From SB21 sp964535295 (GTDB lineage Bacteria; CLD3; SB21), in NCBI GenBank assembly GCA_964535295.1, contig CAZHUW010000099.1:1-12408 (forward strand): a stretch of DNA of 12,408 nucleotides, given 5' to 3'. The number at the start of each line of letters is the position of its first letter. Positions within the stretch are counted from its first letter, which is position 1. Positions 6,423-12,408 of the stretch are shown here, piece after piece. The notes under the pieces are model-generated. The model saw only the letters and a list, made by a program, of their open reading frames with translations. It had not been told where the DNA came from and searched no databases. The translations under genes and the position numbers were made by a program.

Positions 6423-9400
6423 GTGGAAACAGAAGTCTATAAGCCTAAACACAAGATACGTTTTGTTACGGCCGCGAGTTTGTTTGACGGGCACGACGCG
6501 TCGATCAACGTCATGCGGCGTATTTTACAGGCGTCGGGAGCGGAGGTCATTCACCTTGGGCATAACCGTTCAGCCGAAGATGTGATCAATACCGCGATCC
6601 AGGAAGACGCACAGGCGATCGCGATCAGTTCGTACCAAGGCGGCCATGTGGAATATTTTAAATACATGCGCGACCTGCTGAATCAAAAAGGCGCGCATCA
6701 TATTAAGATTTTCGGCGGCGGCGGCGGCGTCATTGTTCCGGAAGAGATTAAAGAACTGGAATCTTACGGCATTGAAAAGATCTATTCTCCGGAAGACGGA
6801 CGCAATATGGGATTGCAGGGCATGATCAACGACATGCTGCGCAAAACGGATTTTTCTACCATTGACCAAGTGAATGGACAAGTCGAAGAACTGGCCAAAA
6901 AAGATCCCAAAGCGATCGCGCAATTGATCACCTATGCAGAAGAAGTGGTTGAGGGCGGAAAGAATGGGACGCTTACCGATCTGAGAAAGAAATTAGATAA
7001 GATCAAAGCTGAAAAGGCCGTTCCGGTGCTTGGAATTACAGGAACCGGCGGTGCGGGGAAGAGTTCACTTACCGACGAACTCGTTCGCCGGTTTATCAAT
7101 GATTTTGCCGACAAAAGCGTTGCAATCATATCCGTCGATCCGTCCAAACGTAAGACCGGTGGAGCTTTACTCGGTGACCGTATCCGTATGAATGCGATCG
7201 TTAATTCGCGTGTCTATATGCGTAGTCTCGCGACGCGGCAATCCCATTTAGCGCTGAGCAAGGCGATACAGGAAGCGATCGAGATCGTGAAAGCGGCGGC
7301 ATTCGACCTGATCATCGTTGAAACGGCGGGCATTGGCCAGTCGGATTCTGAAATTGTCGATCTCGTGGATGTGTCGATGTATGTCATGACCTCGGATTTC
7401 GGAGCGGCAACGCAGTTGGAAAAGATCGACATGATCGATTTTGCCGATATTGTGGTGCTCAATAAATTTGACAAACGCGGATCGCTCGATGCGTTGCGTG
7501 ATGTTCGCAAACAATACAAACGCAGCCGTAAAATGTTCGATGCCGCGGACGAATCGCTTCCGATATTCGGAACGATCGCCAGTCAGTTCAATGATCCCGG
7601 CGTGAACACGCTGTACGTTCACCTCATCGATAAGATCAAGAGTAAAACAACGATCGACTGGAAATCATCGATGGTGCTGACGCCGGAGATGAGTGAAAAA
7701 AAATACATCATTCCTCCGGCGCGAACACGGTATCTTAGCGAGATCACGGATACGGCGCGCGGATATCAGCAATTCGTACAAGAACAATCCGAAATCGCGC
7801 GAAAGATCTATCAGTTGAAGGGAACAAAAGAGATCTTCAAAAATCAGGATGTGCTCGCCGGCGGGCAATTGAAGTCGTTTGAATTAGGTGACAGCGGTGA
7901 AGGCACTTCGAAGATCACATTTGATAAAGTATCCAATGCCGGCGACGTCATTCATGCCGTTGATCAGATGATCGAGAATCTGAATATCCGTTTGCGTCCG
8001 GAATTCAAGAAGCGCCTGAAAGAATGGGATCATTTTAAAAAACTGTATGCGCAGGACAAAATGGTCACCAAGGTGCGCGATAAAGAGATCGTCAACGAAC
8101 TCTCGACGCATTCGTTATCCGGAACACGCATCCCCAAAGTGGCGCTGCCTTCTTATCAGGATTGGGGCGATCTGCTGAAATGGATCATGAAAGAGAATGT
8201 CCCGGGAGAATTCCCATACACGGCGGGCGTGTTTCCGTTCAAACGCAGCAGCGAAGATCCCACGCGTATGTTCGCCGGCGAAGGCACGCCGGAGCGCACC
8301 AATAAACGCTTCCATTATCTTTCCAAAGACCAGGCTTTTGTGCGGCTGTCAACGGCTTTTGATTCCGTGACGCTTTACGGGGAGGACCCCGATTACCGTC
8401 CGGATATTTACGGCAAGATCGGAAATTCCGGCGTTTCGATCTGTACGCTGGATGATATGAAAAAACTGTACGCCGGATTTGATCTCTGCGACCCGAATAC
8501 ATCGGTATCCATGACCATCAACGGGCCGGCGCCTATGATCCTCGCGATGTTCTTCAATACCGCGATCGATCAGCAGGTTGAGAAATTCCTGCGCGAGAAC
8601 GGCCAGGCGGGCAAACTGATGCGTCCCAACGTCGATCATTCGCATCCGCATTATGCCAAGGCGATCAAGTACGACGGTGTGATGTTCGGCTACGGTACGC
8701 TCGGTACGACCGGCGATAAATTGGTCGACCACGATACTTACAAAAAGATCAAAGCGCATACGCTGAGTGTGGTGCGTGGAACGGTTCAAGCCGACATTCT
8801 CAAAGAGGACCAGGCGCAGAACACGTGCATTTTCTCGACGGAATTTGCGCTCAAAATGATGGGCGACATGCAGGAATATTACGTGAAGAAAAAGATACGC
8901 AATCATTACTCCGTCAGTATTTCTGGATATCATATCGCCGAAGCCGGCGCCAATCCTATTACGCAGGCCGCTTTGACGCTGGGCAACGGATTCACATATC
9001 TCGAATATTATTTATCACGCGGAATGAACGTCGACGATTTTGCGCCGAACCTGTCATTTTTCTTTTCGAACGGCCTCGATCCGGAATATTCCGTCATCGG
9101 ACGCGTCGCGCGCCGCATCTGGTCCGTCGCGCTGAAATATAAATACAAGGGCAACGACCGTTCGCAGAAACTGAAATATCATATTCAGACGTCCGGCCGC
9201 AGTTTACATGCGATGGAGATCAGCTTCAATGATATACGCACGACACTACAAGCGCTGATGGCCATTTACGATAATTGCAATTCGCTTCACACCAATGCAT
9301 ATGACGAAGCGATCACGACCCCGACAGAAGAGTCCGTCCGCCGCGCGATGGCGATACAATTGATCATCAACAAAGAACTCGGGCTTGCCAAGAATGAGAA

Positions 9401-9875
9401 CGCGCTGCAGGGTTCATTCATCATCGAAGAATTGACCGATCTGGTGGAGGAAGCGATCCTGGCGGAATTTGACCGCATTTCGGAACGCGGCGGCGTGCTT
9501 GGCGCTATGGAGACGATGTATCAGCGTAACAAGATCCAGGAAGAGTCCCTTTTGTATGAAAATCTGAAACATACCGGCGAATTGCCGATCGTAGGAGTAA
9601 ATACCTTCCTCAATCAAAATCCGGATCAGGTGCCGCATCAGACGGAATTGATCCGTTCGACCAAAGAGGAAAAAGAAGCGCAGATCATCAATCTGAAGAA
9701 TTTCTGGAAGGGTAATCAAAGTGAGACGGCAAAGAGACTGCATTCTTTACGGGAAGTTGCATTACAGAATGGGAACCTATTTGCTGAATTGATGGAGACG
9801 GTCAAGAACTGTTCTCTTGGGCAGATCAGCGGCGCGCTGTATCAGGTTGGCGGTCAGTATCGAAGGAGTATGTAA
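6423..9875 (+). CDS. icmF: Fused isobutyryl-CoA mutase (B12 domain, GTPase chaperone and mutase)
   Basis: A coenzyme-B12-dependent carbon-skeleton mutase interconverting isobutyryl-CoA and n-butyryl-CoA (some relatives act on pivalyl-CoA), fused to its own G-protein chaperone. The 1150 residues follow the IcmF order. The N-terminal cobalamin-binding domain has lower ligand His24 in DGHDAS and a GGGGG loop. A MeaB-like GTPase follows, with P-loop GTGGAGKSS (207-215), the SVDPSKRKTGGALLGDR signature and NKFD base-recognition motif (347-350). The C-terminal half (about 560 on) is the substrate-binding TIM barrel. F604 (TAGVF) and Q799 (AQNT) occupy the places of methylmalonyl-CoA mutase Tyr89 and Arg207, favouring isobutyryl-CoA. 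GTG is the start, with AAGGA upstream. Likely a cytosolic enzyme of valine or branched-acyl metabolism; no neighbour supports a specific pathway. Confidence 0.95.
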   Translation: METEVYKPKHKIRFVTAASLFDGHDASINVMRRILQASGAEVIHLGHNRSAEDVINTAIQEDAQAIAISSYQGGHVEYFKYMRDLLNQKGAHHIKIFGGGGGVIVPEEIKELESYGIEKIYSPEDGRNMGLQGMINDMLRKTDFSTIDQVNGQVEELAKKDPKAIAQLITYAEEVVEGGKNGTLTDLRKKLDKIKAEKAVPVLGITGTGGAGKSSLTDELVRRFINDFADKSVAIISVDPSKRKTGGALLGDRIRMNAIVNSRVYMRSLATRQSHLALSKAIQEAIEIVKAAAFDLIIVETAGIGQSDSEIVDLVDVSMYVMTSDFGAATQLEKIDMIDFADIVVLNKFDKRGSLDALRDVRKQYKRSRKMFDAADESLPIFGTIASQFNDPGVNTLYVHLIDKIKSKTTIDWKSSMVLTPEMSEKKYIIPPARTRYLSEITDTARGYQQFVQEQSEIARKIYQLKGTKEIFKNQDVLAGGQLKSFELGDSGEGTSKITFDKVSNAGDVIHAVDQMIENLNIRLRPEFKKRLKEWDHFKKLYAQDKMVTKVRDKEIVNELSTHSLSGTRIPKVALPSYQDWGDLLKWIMKENVPGEFPYTAGVFPFKRSSEDPTRMFAGEGTPERTNKRFHYLSKDQAFVRLSTAFDSVTLYGEDPDYRPDIYGKIGNSGVSICTLDDMKKLYAGFDLCDPNTSVSMTINGPAPMILAMFFNTAIDQQVEKFLRENGQAGKLMRPNVDHSHPHYAKAIKYDGVMFGYGTLGTTGDKLVDHDTYKKIKAHTLSVVRGTVQADILKEDQAQNTCIFSTEFALKMMGDMQEYYVKKKIRNHYSVSISGYHIAEAGANPITQAALTLGNGFTYLEYYLSRGMNVDDFAPNLSFFFSNGLDPEYSVIGRVARRIWSVALKYKYKGNDRSQKLKYHIQTSGRSLHAMEISFNDIRTTLQALMAIYDNCNSLHTNAYDEAITTPTEESVRRAMAIQLIINKELGLAKNENALQGSFIIEELTDLVEEAILAEFDRISERGGVLGAMETMYQRNKIQEESLLYENLKHTGELPIVGVNTFLNQNPDQVPHQTELIRSTKEEKEAQIINLKNFWKGNQSETAKRLHSLREVALQNGNLFAELMETVKNCSLGQISGALYQVGGQYRRSM

Positions 9876-9894
9876 TGAATAATTATTAATGAAT
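9874..9894. repeat. Heptamer repeats between icmF and DUF486
   Basis: Three 7-base units, two of them identical AATGAAT copies flanking AATTATT. The first copy overlaps the last two bases of the icmF stop codon. The unit is related to the AATGANN heptamers on the other side of the DUF486 gene. Confidence 0.55.
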
Positions 9895-9917
9895 CATAAG
9901 AAAGTTGCATTTCGTTT

Positions 9918-10247
9918 ATGCAGACCATCATTCTTCTCACAATTTCGAATATTTTTATGACCTTTGCCTGGTACGGGCATCTTAAATATAAAGATTCGCC
10001 GATCTGGCTGGCGATATTTGCCAGTTGGGGCATTGCGTTCGTGGAATACTGTTTTCAGGTTCCGGCGAATCGCTACGGGCATGGGCAGTTCGATGTGGCG
10101 CAACTGAAAACGATCCAGGAAGTCATTACGCTGATCACGTTTTGTGTTTTTTCGGTTACGTTTCTAAAAGAAGAATTGAAGTGGAATTATATTGTAGGAT
10201 TTATGCTGATGATCGCGGCGGTGTTTTTTGTGTTTAAGAAATGGTAA
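9918..10247 (+). CDS. DUF486 (DMT-like) small membrane protein
   Basis: A 109-residue, very hydrophobic protein with four predicted membrane helices: about residues 3-20, 28-47, 65-83 and 90-106. The conserved pieces ISNIFMTFAWYGHLK, FVEYCFQVPANRYG and LKTIQEVITL are typical of the DUF486 family, which resembles half-size members of the drug/metabolite transporter superfamily. No substrate is established for the family. The ATG at 9918 gives a full-length protein; only a weak AGAAAG lies upstream. The gene is flanked on both sides by related 7-base tandem repeats. The family is recognised with good confidence; function is unknown, and a link to IcmF or Xdh is not supported. Confidence 0.85.
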   Translation: MQTIILLTISNIFMTFAWYGHLKYKDSPIWLAIFASWGIAFVEYCFQVPANRYGHGQFDVAQLKTIQEVITLITFCVFSVTFLKEELKWNYIVGFMLMIAAVFFVFKKW

Positions 10248-10251
10248 ACAG

Positions 10252-10286
10252 AATGATCAATGAACAATGAGCAATGAATAATGGAA
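10252..10286. repeat. Five tandem 7-base repeats (AATGANN) running into the xdhA start
   Basis: Five heptamers of the form AATGANN (the last one AATGGAA) occupy 10252-10286. The ATG of the fifth unit (10281-10283) is the xdhA start codon, so the repeat provides the initiation region. No Shine-Dalgarno is present; copies of ATG occur every 7 bases in changing frames. Confidence 0.7.
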
Positions 10287-11735
10287 TCATCTATTGTTTC
10301 ATTTGTATTCGATGGAAAAGTTGTAGATATAGATTTTAATCGTGACAAACATCTTTGCCCTACCACGACCGTACTCAACTATCTCCGCAGTTTGCCCGAT
10401 CATAAAGGCACGAAAGAAGGCTGCGCGGAGGGCGATTGCGGCGCATGCACGGTTGTGATTGCAGAACCGGACGAAGACGGCAGAATGAAATATACGCCCG
10501 TCGATTCCTGTCTTGTTTTTTTGCCCATGATCCACGGAAAATGGCTGATCACGGTTGAAAACCTGAGTGAGACGCAGTGCGGCCTGCACCCGGTTCAGGA
10601 AACCATGGTGAATAAATTCGGCGCCCAGTGCGGCTATTGCACGCCGGGGATCATCATGTCCATGTTTGCTTTGTATAAAAACGATTCTCATCCGACACGA
10701 GAAGCTATTGATGACGCTTTGACAGGAAATCTTTGCCGTTGTACGGGTTACCGTCCGATCGTGGAAGCTGCTTCAGAAGCCTGTGTTCACAACGGCCTTG
10801 ATCGGTTCACGGATGAAGAAGGAGCCGTTCTTGAGCAATTAAAAAAGATCTCATCCAAATCTCTTGCTATACAAACCTCCCAACAAAAATATTTTCAACC
10901 CCGGACACTTTCAGAAGCCATGCTGCTGAAGGTCGATCATCCGAAAGCCACTTTCATCACCGGTGCAACGGATATGGCTCTTCGCGTGACCAAAAAGCAT
11001 GAATTGATAGAAGAGATCATTGACCTGTCAGCCACGTCGGACCTTAAGGAGATCATTGAAGATGATGAGAAGGTCATTTTTGGTGCAGGTGTTCCTTTGA
11101 ATCACGTGTTGGTGAGAGTAAAAAATGATCTCCCGGCACTATACGACATGTTGTCCGTTTTCAGTTCGCTCCAGATCCGAAATTTGGCTACCTTTGGCGG
11201 GAATCTGGGCTCGGCCTCTCCGATCGGTGACACACTGCCGGTTTTAATGGCATATAATGCCAAAGTTATCCTCGAAAGTATCCACGGCAAAAGAAAAGTT
11301 GCGTTGGATGTCTTCGTCACAGGTTATCGTCAGACCGTACGTTTGCCGGAAGAAATTATTACCGCAGTGAAAATTCCAAAACTTAAAAAAGGTACGATCG
11401 TCAAATCCTACAAAGTTTCAAAACGGAAGGATCTGGATATTTCCACGGTCAGCGGAGGATTTAGGTTAGAATTAGATGCTCATGGCGAAGTCAAGGATAT
11501 CAAATTGGTGTACGGCGGCATGGCCGAAATGACCAAACGCGCCGAAAAAACGGAAAAGTTCCTGACCGGTAAATCATGGAACCGAGAGAATGTTGAAGCC
11601 GCAATGCATCTAATTGACCTGGAATTTCGTCCGATCTCAGATGCGCGTGCGGGGGAAGAGTTCCGTAGAACGGCGGCGAGGAATCTTTTATTGAAGTTCT
11701 GGAGTGAAACACAAGAGATTGGATCAGTGGAATAA
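10281..11735 (+). CDS. xdhA: Xanthine dehydrogenase-type small subunit (2Fe-2S and FAD)
   Basis: The electron-transfer subunit of a molybdenum hydroxylase, passing electrons from the molybdopterin subunit through two 2Fe-2S clusters to FAD and NAD+. The 484 residues match the XdhA type in which Fe-S and FAD domains are fused. Plant-type cluster ligands are C48, C53, C56 (GCAEGDCGAC) and C77. The helical second cluster has C117, C120 (CGYCTPG), C152 and C154 (CRCTGYRP). The FAD domain follows from about 200, with ITGATDMALRV and FGGNLGSASPIGD (305-317). All eight cluster cysteines are present. The ATG lies within a heptamer repeat and has no clear Shine-Dalgarno. The last codon and stop are built from an 8-base repeat that belongs to the following cassette. 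Its partner xdhB begins 511 bases later, with a four-helix-bundle gene between. The substrate may be xanthine, hypoxanthine or another N-heterocycle. Confidence 0.93.
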   Translation: MESSIVSFVFDGKVVDIDFNRDKHLCPTTTVLNYLRSLPDHKGTKEGCAEGDCGACTVVIAEPDEDGRMKYTPVDSCLVFLPMIHGKWLITVENLSETQCGLHPVQETMVNKFGAQCGYCTPGIIMSMFALYKNDSHPTREAIDDALTGNLCRCTGYRPIVEAASEACVHNGLDRFTDEEGAVLEQLKKISSKSLAIQTSQQKYFQPRTLSEAMLLKVDHPKATFITGATDMALRVTKKHELIEEIIDLSATSDLKEIIEDDEKVIFGAGVPLNHVLVRVKNDLPALYDMLSVFSSLQIRNLATFGGNLGSASPIGDTLPVLMAYNAKVILESIHGKRKVALDVFVTGYRQTVRLPEEIITAVKIPKLKKGTIVKSYKVSKRKDLDISTVSGGFRLELDAHGEVKDIKLVYGGMAEMTKRAEKTEKFLTGKSWNRENVEAAMHLIDLEFRPISDARAGEEFRRTAARNLLLKFWSETQEIGSVE

Positions 11736-11767
11736 TGGAGTGATGGAATGTTGGAGTAACGGAGTAA
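11728..11767. repeat. Five tandem 8-base repeats (TGGARTRA-like) at the xdhA end
   Basis: Five octamers of about TGGARTRA occupy 11728-11767. The first forms the end of xdhA (part of the Val codon, the Glu codon and the TAA), and units 2-4 form the left inverted repeat of the four-helix-bundle cassette. The fifth places GGAG at 11761-11764, 10 bases before the cassette ORF's ATG. Confidence 0.75.
11737..11759 (+). repeat. Left inverted repeat of the cassette
   Basis: Made of octamer units 2-4 and starting two bases after the xdhA stop codon. It pairs with 12202-12224. The variant bases within the octamers are the same in both arms, showing that the arms share one origin and are not independent low-complexity runs. 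Confidence 0.8.
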
Positions 11768-11774
11768 TGCGAGG

Positions 11775-12173
11775 ATGAAAGAGTATACAAAATATCGAAA
11801 TATCAACCGTGGTTATATGAAATTGGACGTTTGGCAGAAAGCTATCGAGTTGAACAAACTTGTTGCAAAGACAGTATATTCGGAGCCTCGAATAGATTTT
11901 AAATTACGTTCTCAAATCGTTGATTCCTCTTTATCTGTTGCTTCAAATATTGCGGAAGGTTATAGCCGACGCTCGATAAAAGAATATATTCAATTTCTGT
12001 ATATCGCTTTGGCATCCATGTCTGAAACGCTTACCCGATCTGTTGGTTTGAGAGAAATAGGGTTTATAACTGAAAAACAGTTTCAAGAAATTGATCCTTT
12101 GCATTATGAAATTGAGAATAAATTAATTAGGCTCATTGAAAGAAGAATAACGGAACGTGGATTGATCATATAG
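11775..12173 (+). CDS. Four-helix-bundle protein of the S23 / 23S rRNA-intervening-sequence (IVP) family
   Basis: A 132-residue protein with the family pattern: NINRGYMKLDVWQKAIEL near the N-terminus, then LRSQIVDSSLSVASNIAEG (N58-IAEG-62), then EYIQFLYIALASMSET and a Lys/Arg-rich C-terminal helix. Family members are small basic helical bundles, first seen as ORFs inside 23S rRNA intervening sequences and related in fold to the Avd protein of diversity-generating retroelements. Their molecular role is not established; nucleic-acid binding is plausible. ATG 11775 is preferred because GGAG lies 10 bases upstream and the NINRGYMKL segment is usually included; ATG 11817 is the alternative. The gene sits between inverted repeats and separates xdhA from xdhB. 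Its codons are more AT-rich than those of its neighbours, which fits acquisition. No reverse transcriptase or variable repeat is in the window, so a retroelement is not supported. Confidence 0.9.
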   Translation: MKEYTKYRNINRGYMKLDVWQKAIELNKLVAKTVYSEPRIDFKLRSQIVDSSLSVASNIAEGYSRRSIKEYIQFLYIALASMSETLTRSVGLREIGFITEKQFQEIDPLHYEIENKLIRLIERRITERGLII

Positions 12174-12201
12174 AAAAAACTGAAAATTGATGCACAAAGC
12201 A

Positions 12202-12224
12202 TTACTCCAACATTTCATCACTCC
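12202..12224 (-). repeat. Right inverted repeat of the cassette
   Basis: Reverse complement of 11737-11759 with one difference (12215 against 11746). A further match, GCATTACTCC at 12199-12208, equals the reverse complement of 11761-11770, as if one octamer unit had been lost from this arm. It lies 28 bases after the ORF stop and 21 bases before xdhB. Confidence 0.8.
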
Positions 12225-12245
12225 CTTTATATGAAGCAATAATTG

Positions 12246-12408
12246 ATGGAGAAAAAAATTTTCCACGACAGTTCAATAAAACACGTCACCGGAAATTCGG
12301 CGTACGTGGATGATATTCTTGTTGACGAAAGGTTGCTTGTCGGGCGCGTAGTGTACAGCTCTCATGCGCATGCGAAGATCAAGTCTTTTGATCTGAGCGA
12401 AGCAAAAC
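12246..12408 (+). CDS. xdhB: Xanthine dehydrogenase-type molybdopterin-binding subunit, N-terminal fragment (cut by window edge)
   Basis: From ATG 12246 the frame stays open for 54 codons to the edge. The peptide begins MEKKIFHDSSIKHVTGNSAYVDD and continues with ILVDERLLVGRVVYSSHAHAKIKSFDLSEA in outline. The pattern HVTG-x-A-x-YVDDI, then L-x-G-x-V-x-S-x-HAHA-x-I, is the N-terminal signature of the large (aldehyde oxidase/xanthine dehydrogenase a/b hammerhead) subunit, which holds the molybdenum cofactor. A stop (TAA at 12240-12242) lies just upstream in frame, so the start must be ATG 12246 or TTG 12243; no clear Shine-Dalgarno. With xdhA it would form the hydroxylase, the cassette lying between them. 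The molybdenum-site residues are outside the window. Confidence 0.88.
   Translation, partial: MEKKIFHDSSIKHVTGNSAYVDDILVDERLLVGRVVYSSHAHAKIKSFDLSEAK

Larger units (their letters stand above)
11737..12224 (+). mobile_element. IVS-like cassette: four-helix-bundle ORF between inverted repeats
   Basis: A 488-base unit lies between xdhA and xdhB. Its ends, 11737-11759 and 12202-12224, are inverted copies identical at 22 of 23 positions; in RNA the one difference becomes a G-U wobble, so a 23-base-pair stem can form with the complete ORF in a loop of about 440 bases. 23S rRNA intervening sequences have this layout: complementary ends, an RNase III-cut stem and sometimes a four-helix-bundle ORF. 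Calling it mobile is an inference from its compact form and its position inside an otherwise standard subunit pair. I see no transposase and no clear target-site duplication. Confidence 0.6.

Noticed and set aside
8349..8933. 194-codon open frame on the minus strand inside icmF
   Set aside because: Shadow of the icmF reading frame; His/Arg-rich composition, no recognisable domain and no start signal. Other antisense frames in icmF, recG (5006-5428) and xdhA (10299-10691) were dropped for the same reason.
11775..12173. Four-helix-bundle gene as the Avd component of a diversity-generating retroelement
   Set aside because: No reverse transcriptase, template repeat or variable-repeat target gene in the window, and the sequence matches the IVP branch better than Avd.
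11720..12245. Target-site duplication around the IVP cassette
   Set aside because: I compared the bases outside both arms and found no matching direct repeat beyond one or two bases.
1..12408. CRISPR array, tRNA or rRNA genes
   Set aside because: No spaced repeats of CRISPR form, and no cloverleaf or rRNA-like segment noticed; the tandem repeats found are 7-8 base units without spacers.

Overview
The window is a gene-dense bacterial chromosome segment of about 12.4 kb, with mid-range GC content and AT-rich gaps between genes. Start signals are uneven: some starts have a clear Shine-Dalgarno (icmF, kup), while others (recG, the Rsm22-like gene) have none. That pattern, the family members present, and a four-helix-bundle gene of the 23S-intervening-sequence type suggest a member of the Bacteroidota/Ignavibacteria or a related FCB-group lineage. 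This placement is an inference; no rRNA or marker comparison was possible.

Layout. Bases 1-76 (minus strand) hold the first 25 codons of a Kup-type potassium transporter. A 279-base divergent gap follows, then serS (seryl-tRNA synthetase), a long imperfect hairpin at 1626-1701, and an Rsm22-family methyltransferase-like gene. The Rsm22-like gene converges on a single-domain response regulator and overlaps it by 4 bases. A 208-base divergent gap rich in palindromes leads to recG, then a rhomboid protease, then a large icmF (fused isobutyryl-CoA mutase with its GTPase chaperone), then a small DUF486 membrane protein. Last comes a xanthine-dehydrogenase-type molybdenum hydroxylase locus: xdhA (2Fe-2S/FAD subunit) and the start of xdhB (molybdopterin subunit), which runs off the right edge.

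The most unusual structure lies between xdhA and xdhB. A 132-codon four-helix-bundle (S23/IVP-like) gene is enclosed by 23-base inverted repeats made of 8-base units. In RNA these would pair over their full length, with one G-U wobble and the whole ORF in the loop. This is the architecture of 23S rRNA intervening sequences, but here it sits inside a metabolic operon. A second theme is short tandem repeats in the gaps: 7-base units before icmF and on both sides of DUF486, and 8-base units at the end of xdhA.

Functionally, serS and the Rsm22-like protein belong to translation and ribosome assembly, and recG to replication-fork repair. IcmF carries out coenzyme-B12-dependent acyl-CoA rearrangement, and its active-site residues point to isobutyryl-CoA rather than methylmalonyl-CoA. 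The Xdh pair would oxidise purines or related N-heterocycles. Apart from xdhA/xdhB and the run of + strand genes from recG onward, neighbouring genes show no obvious shared pathway.
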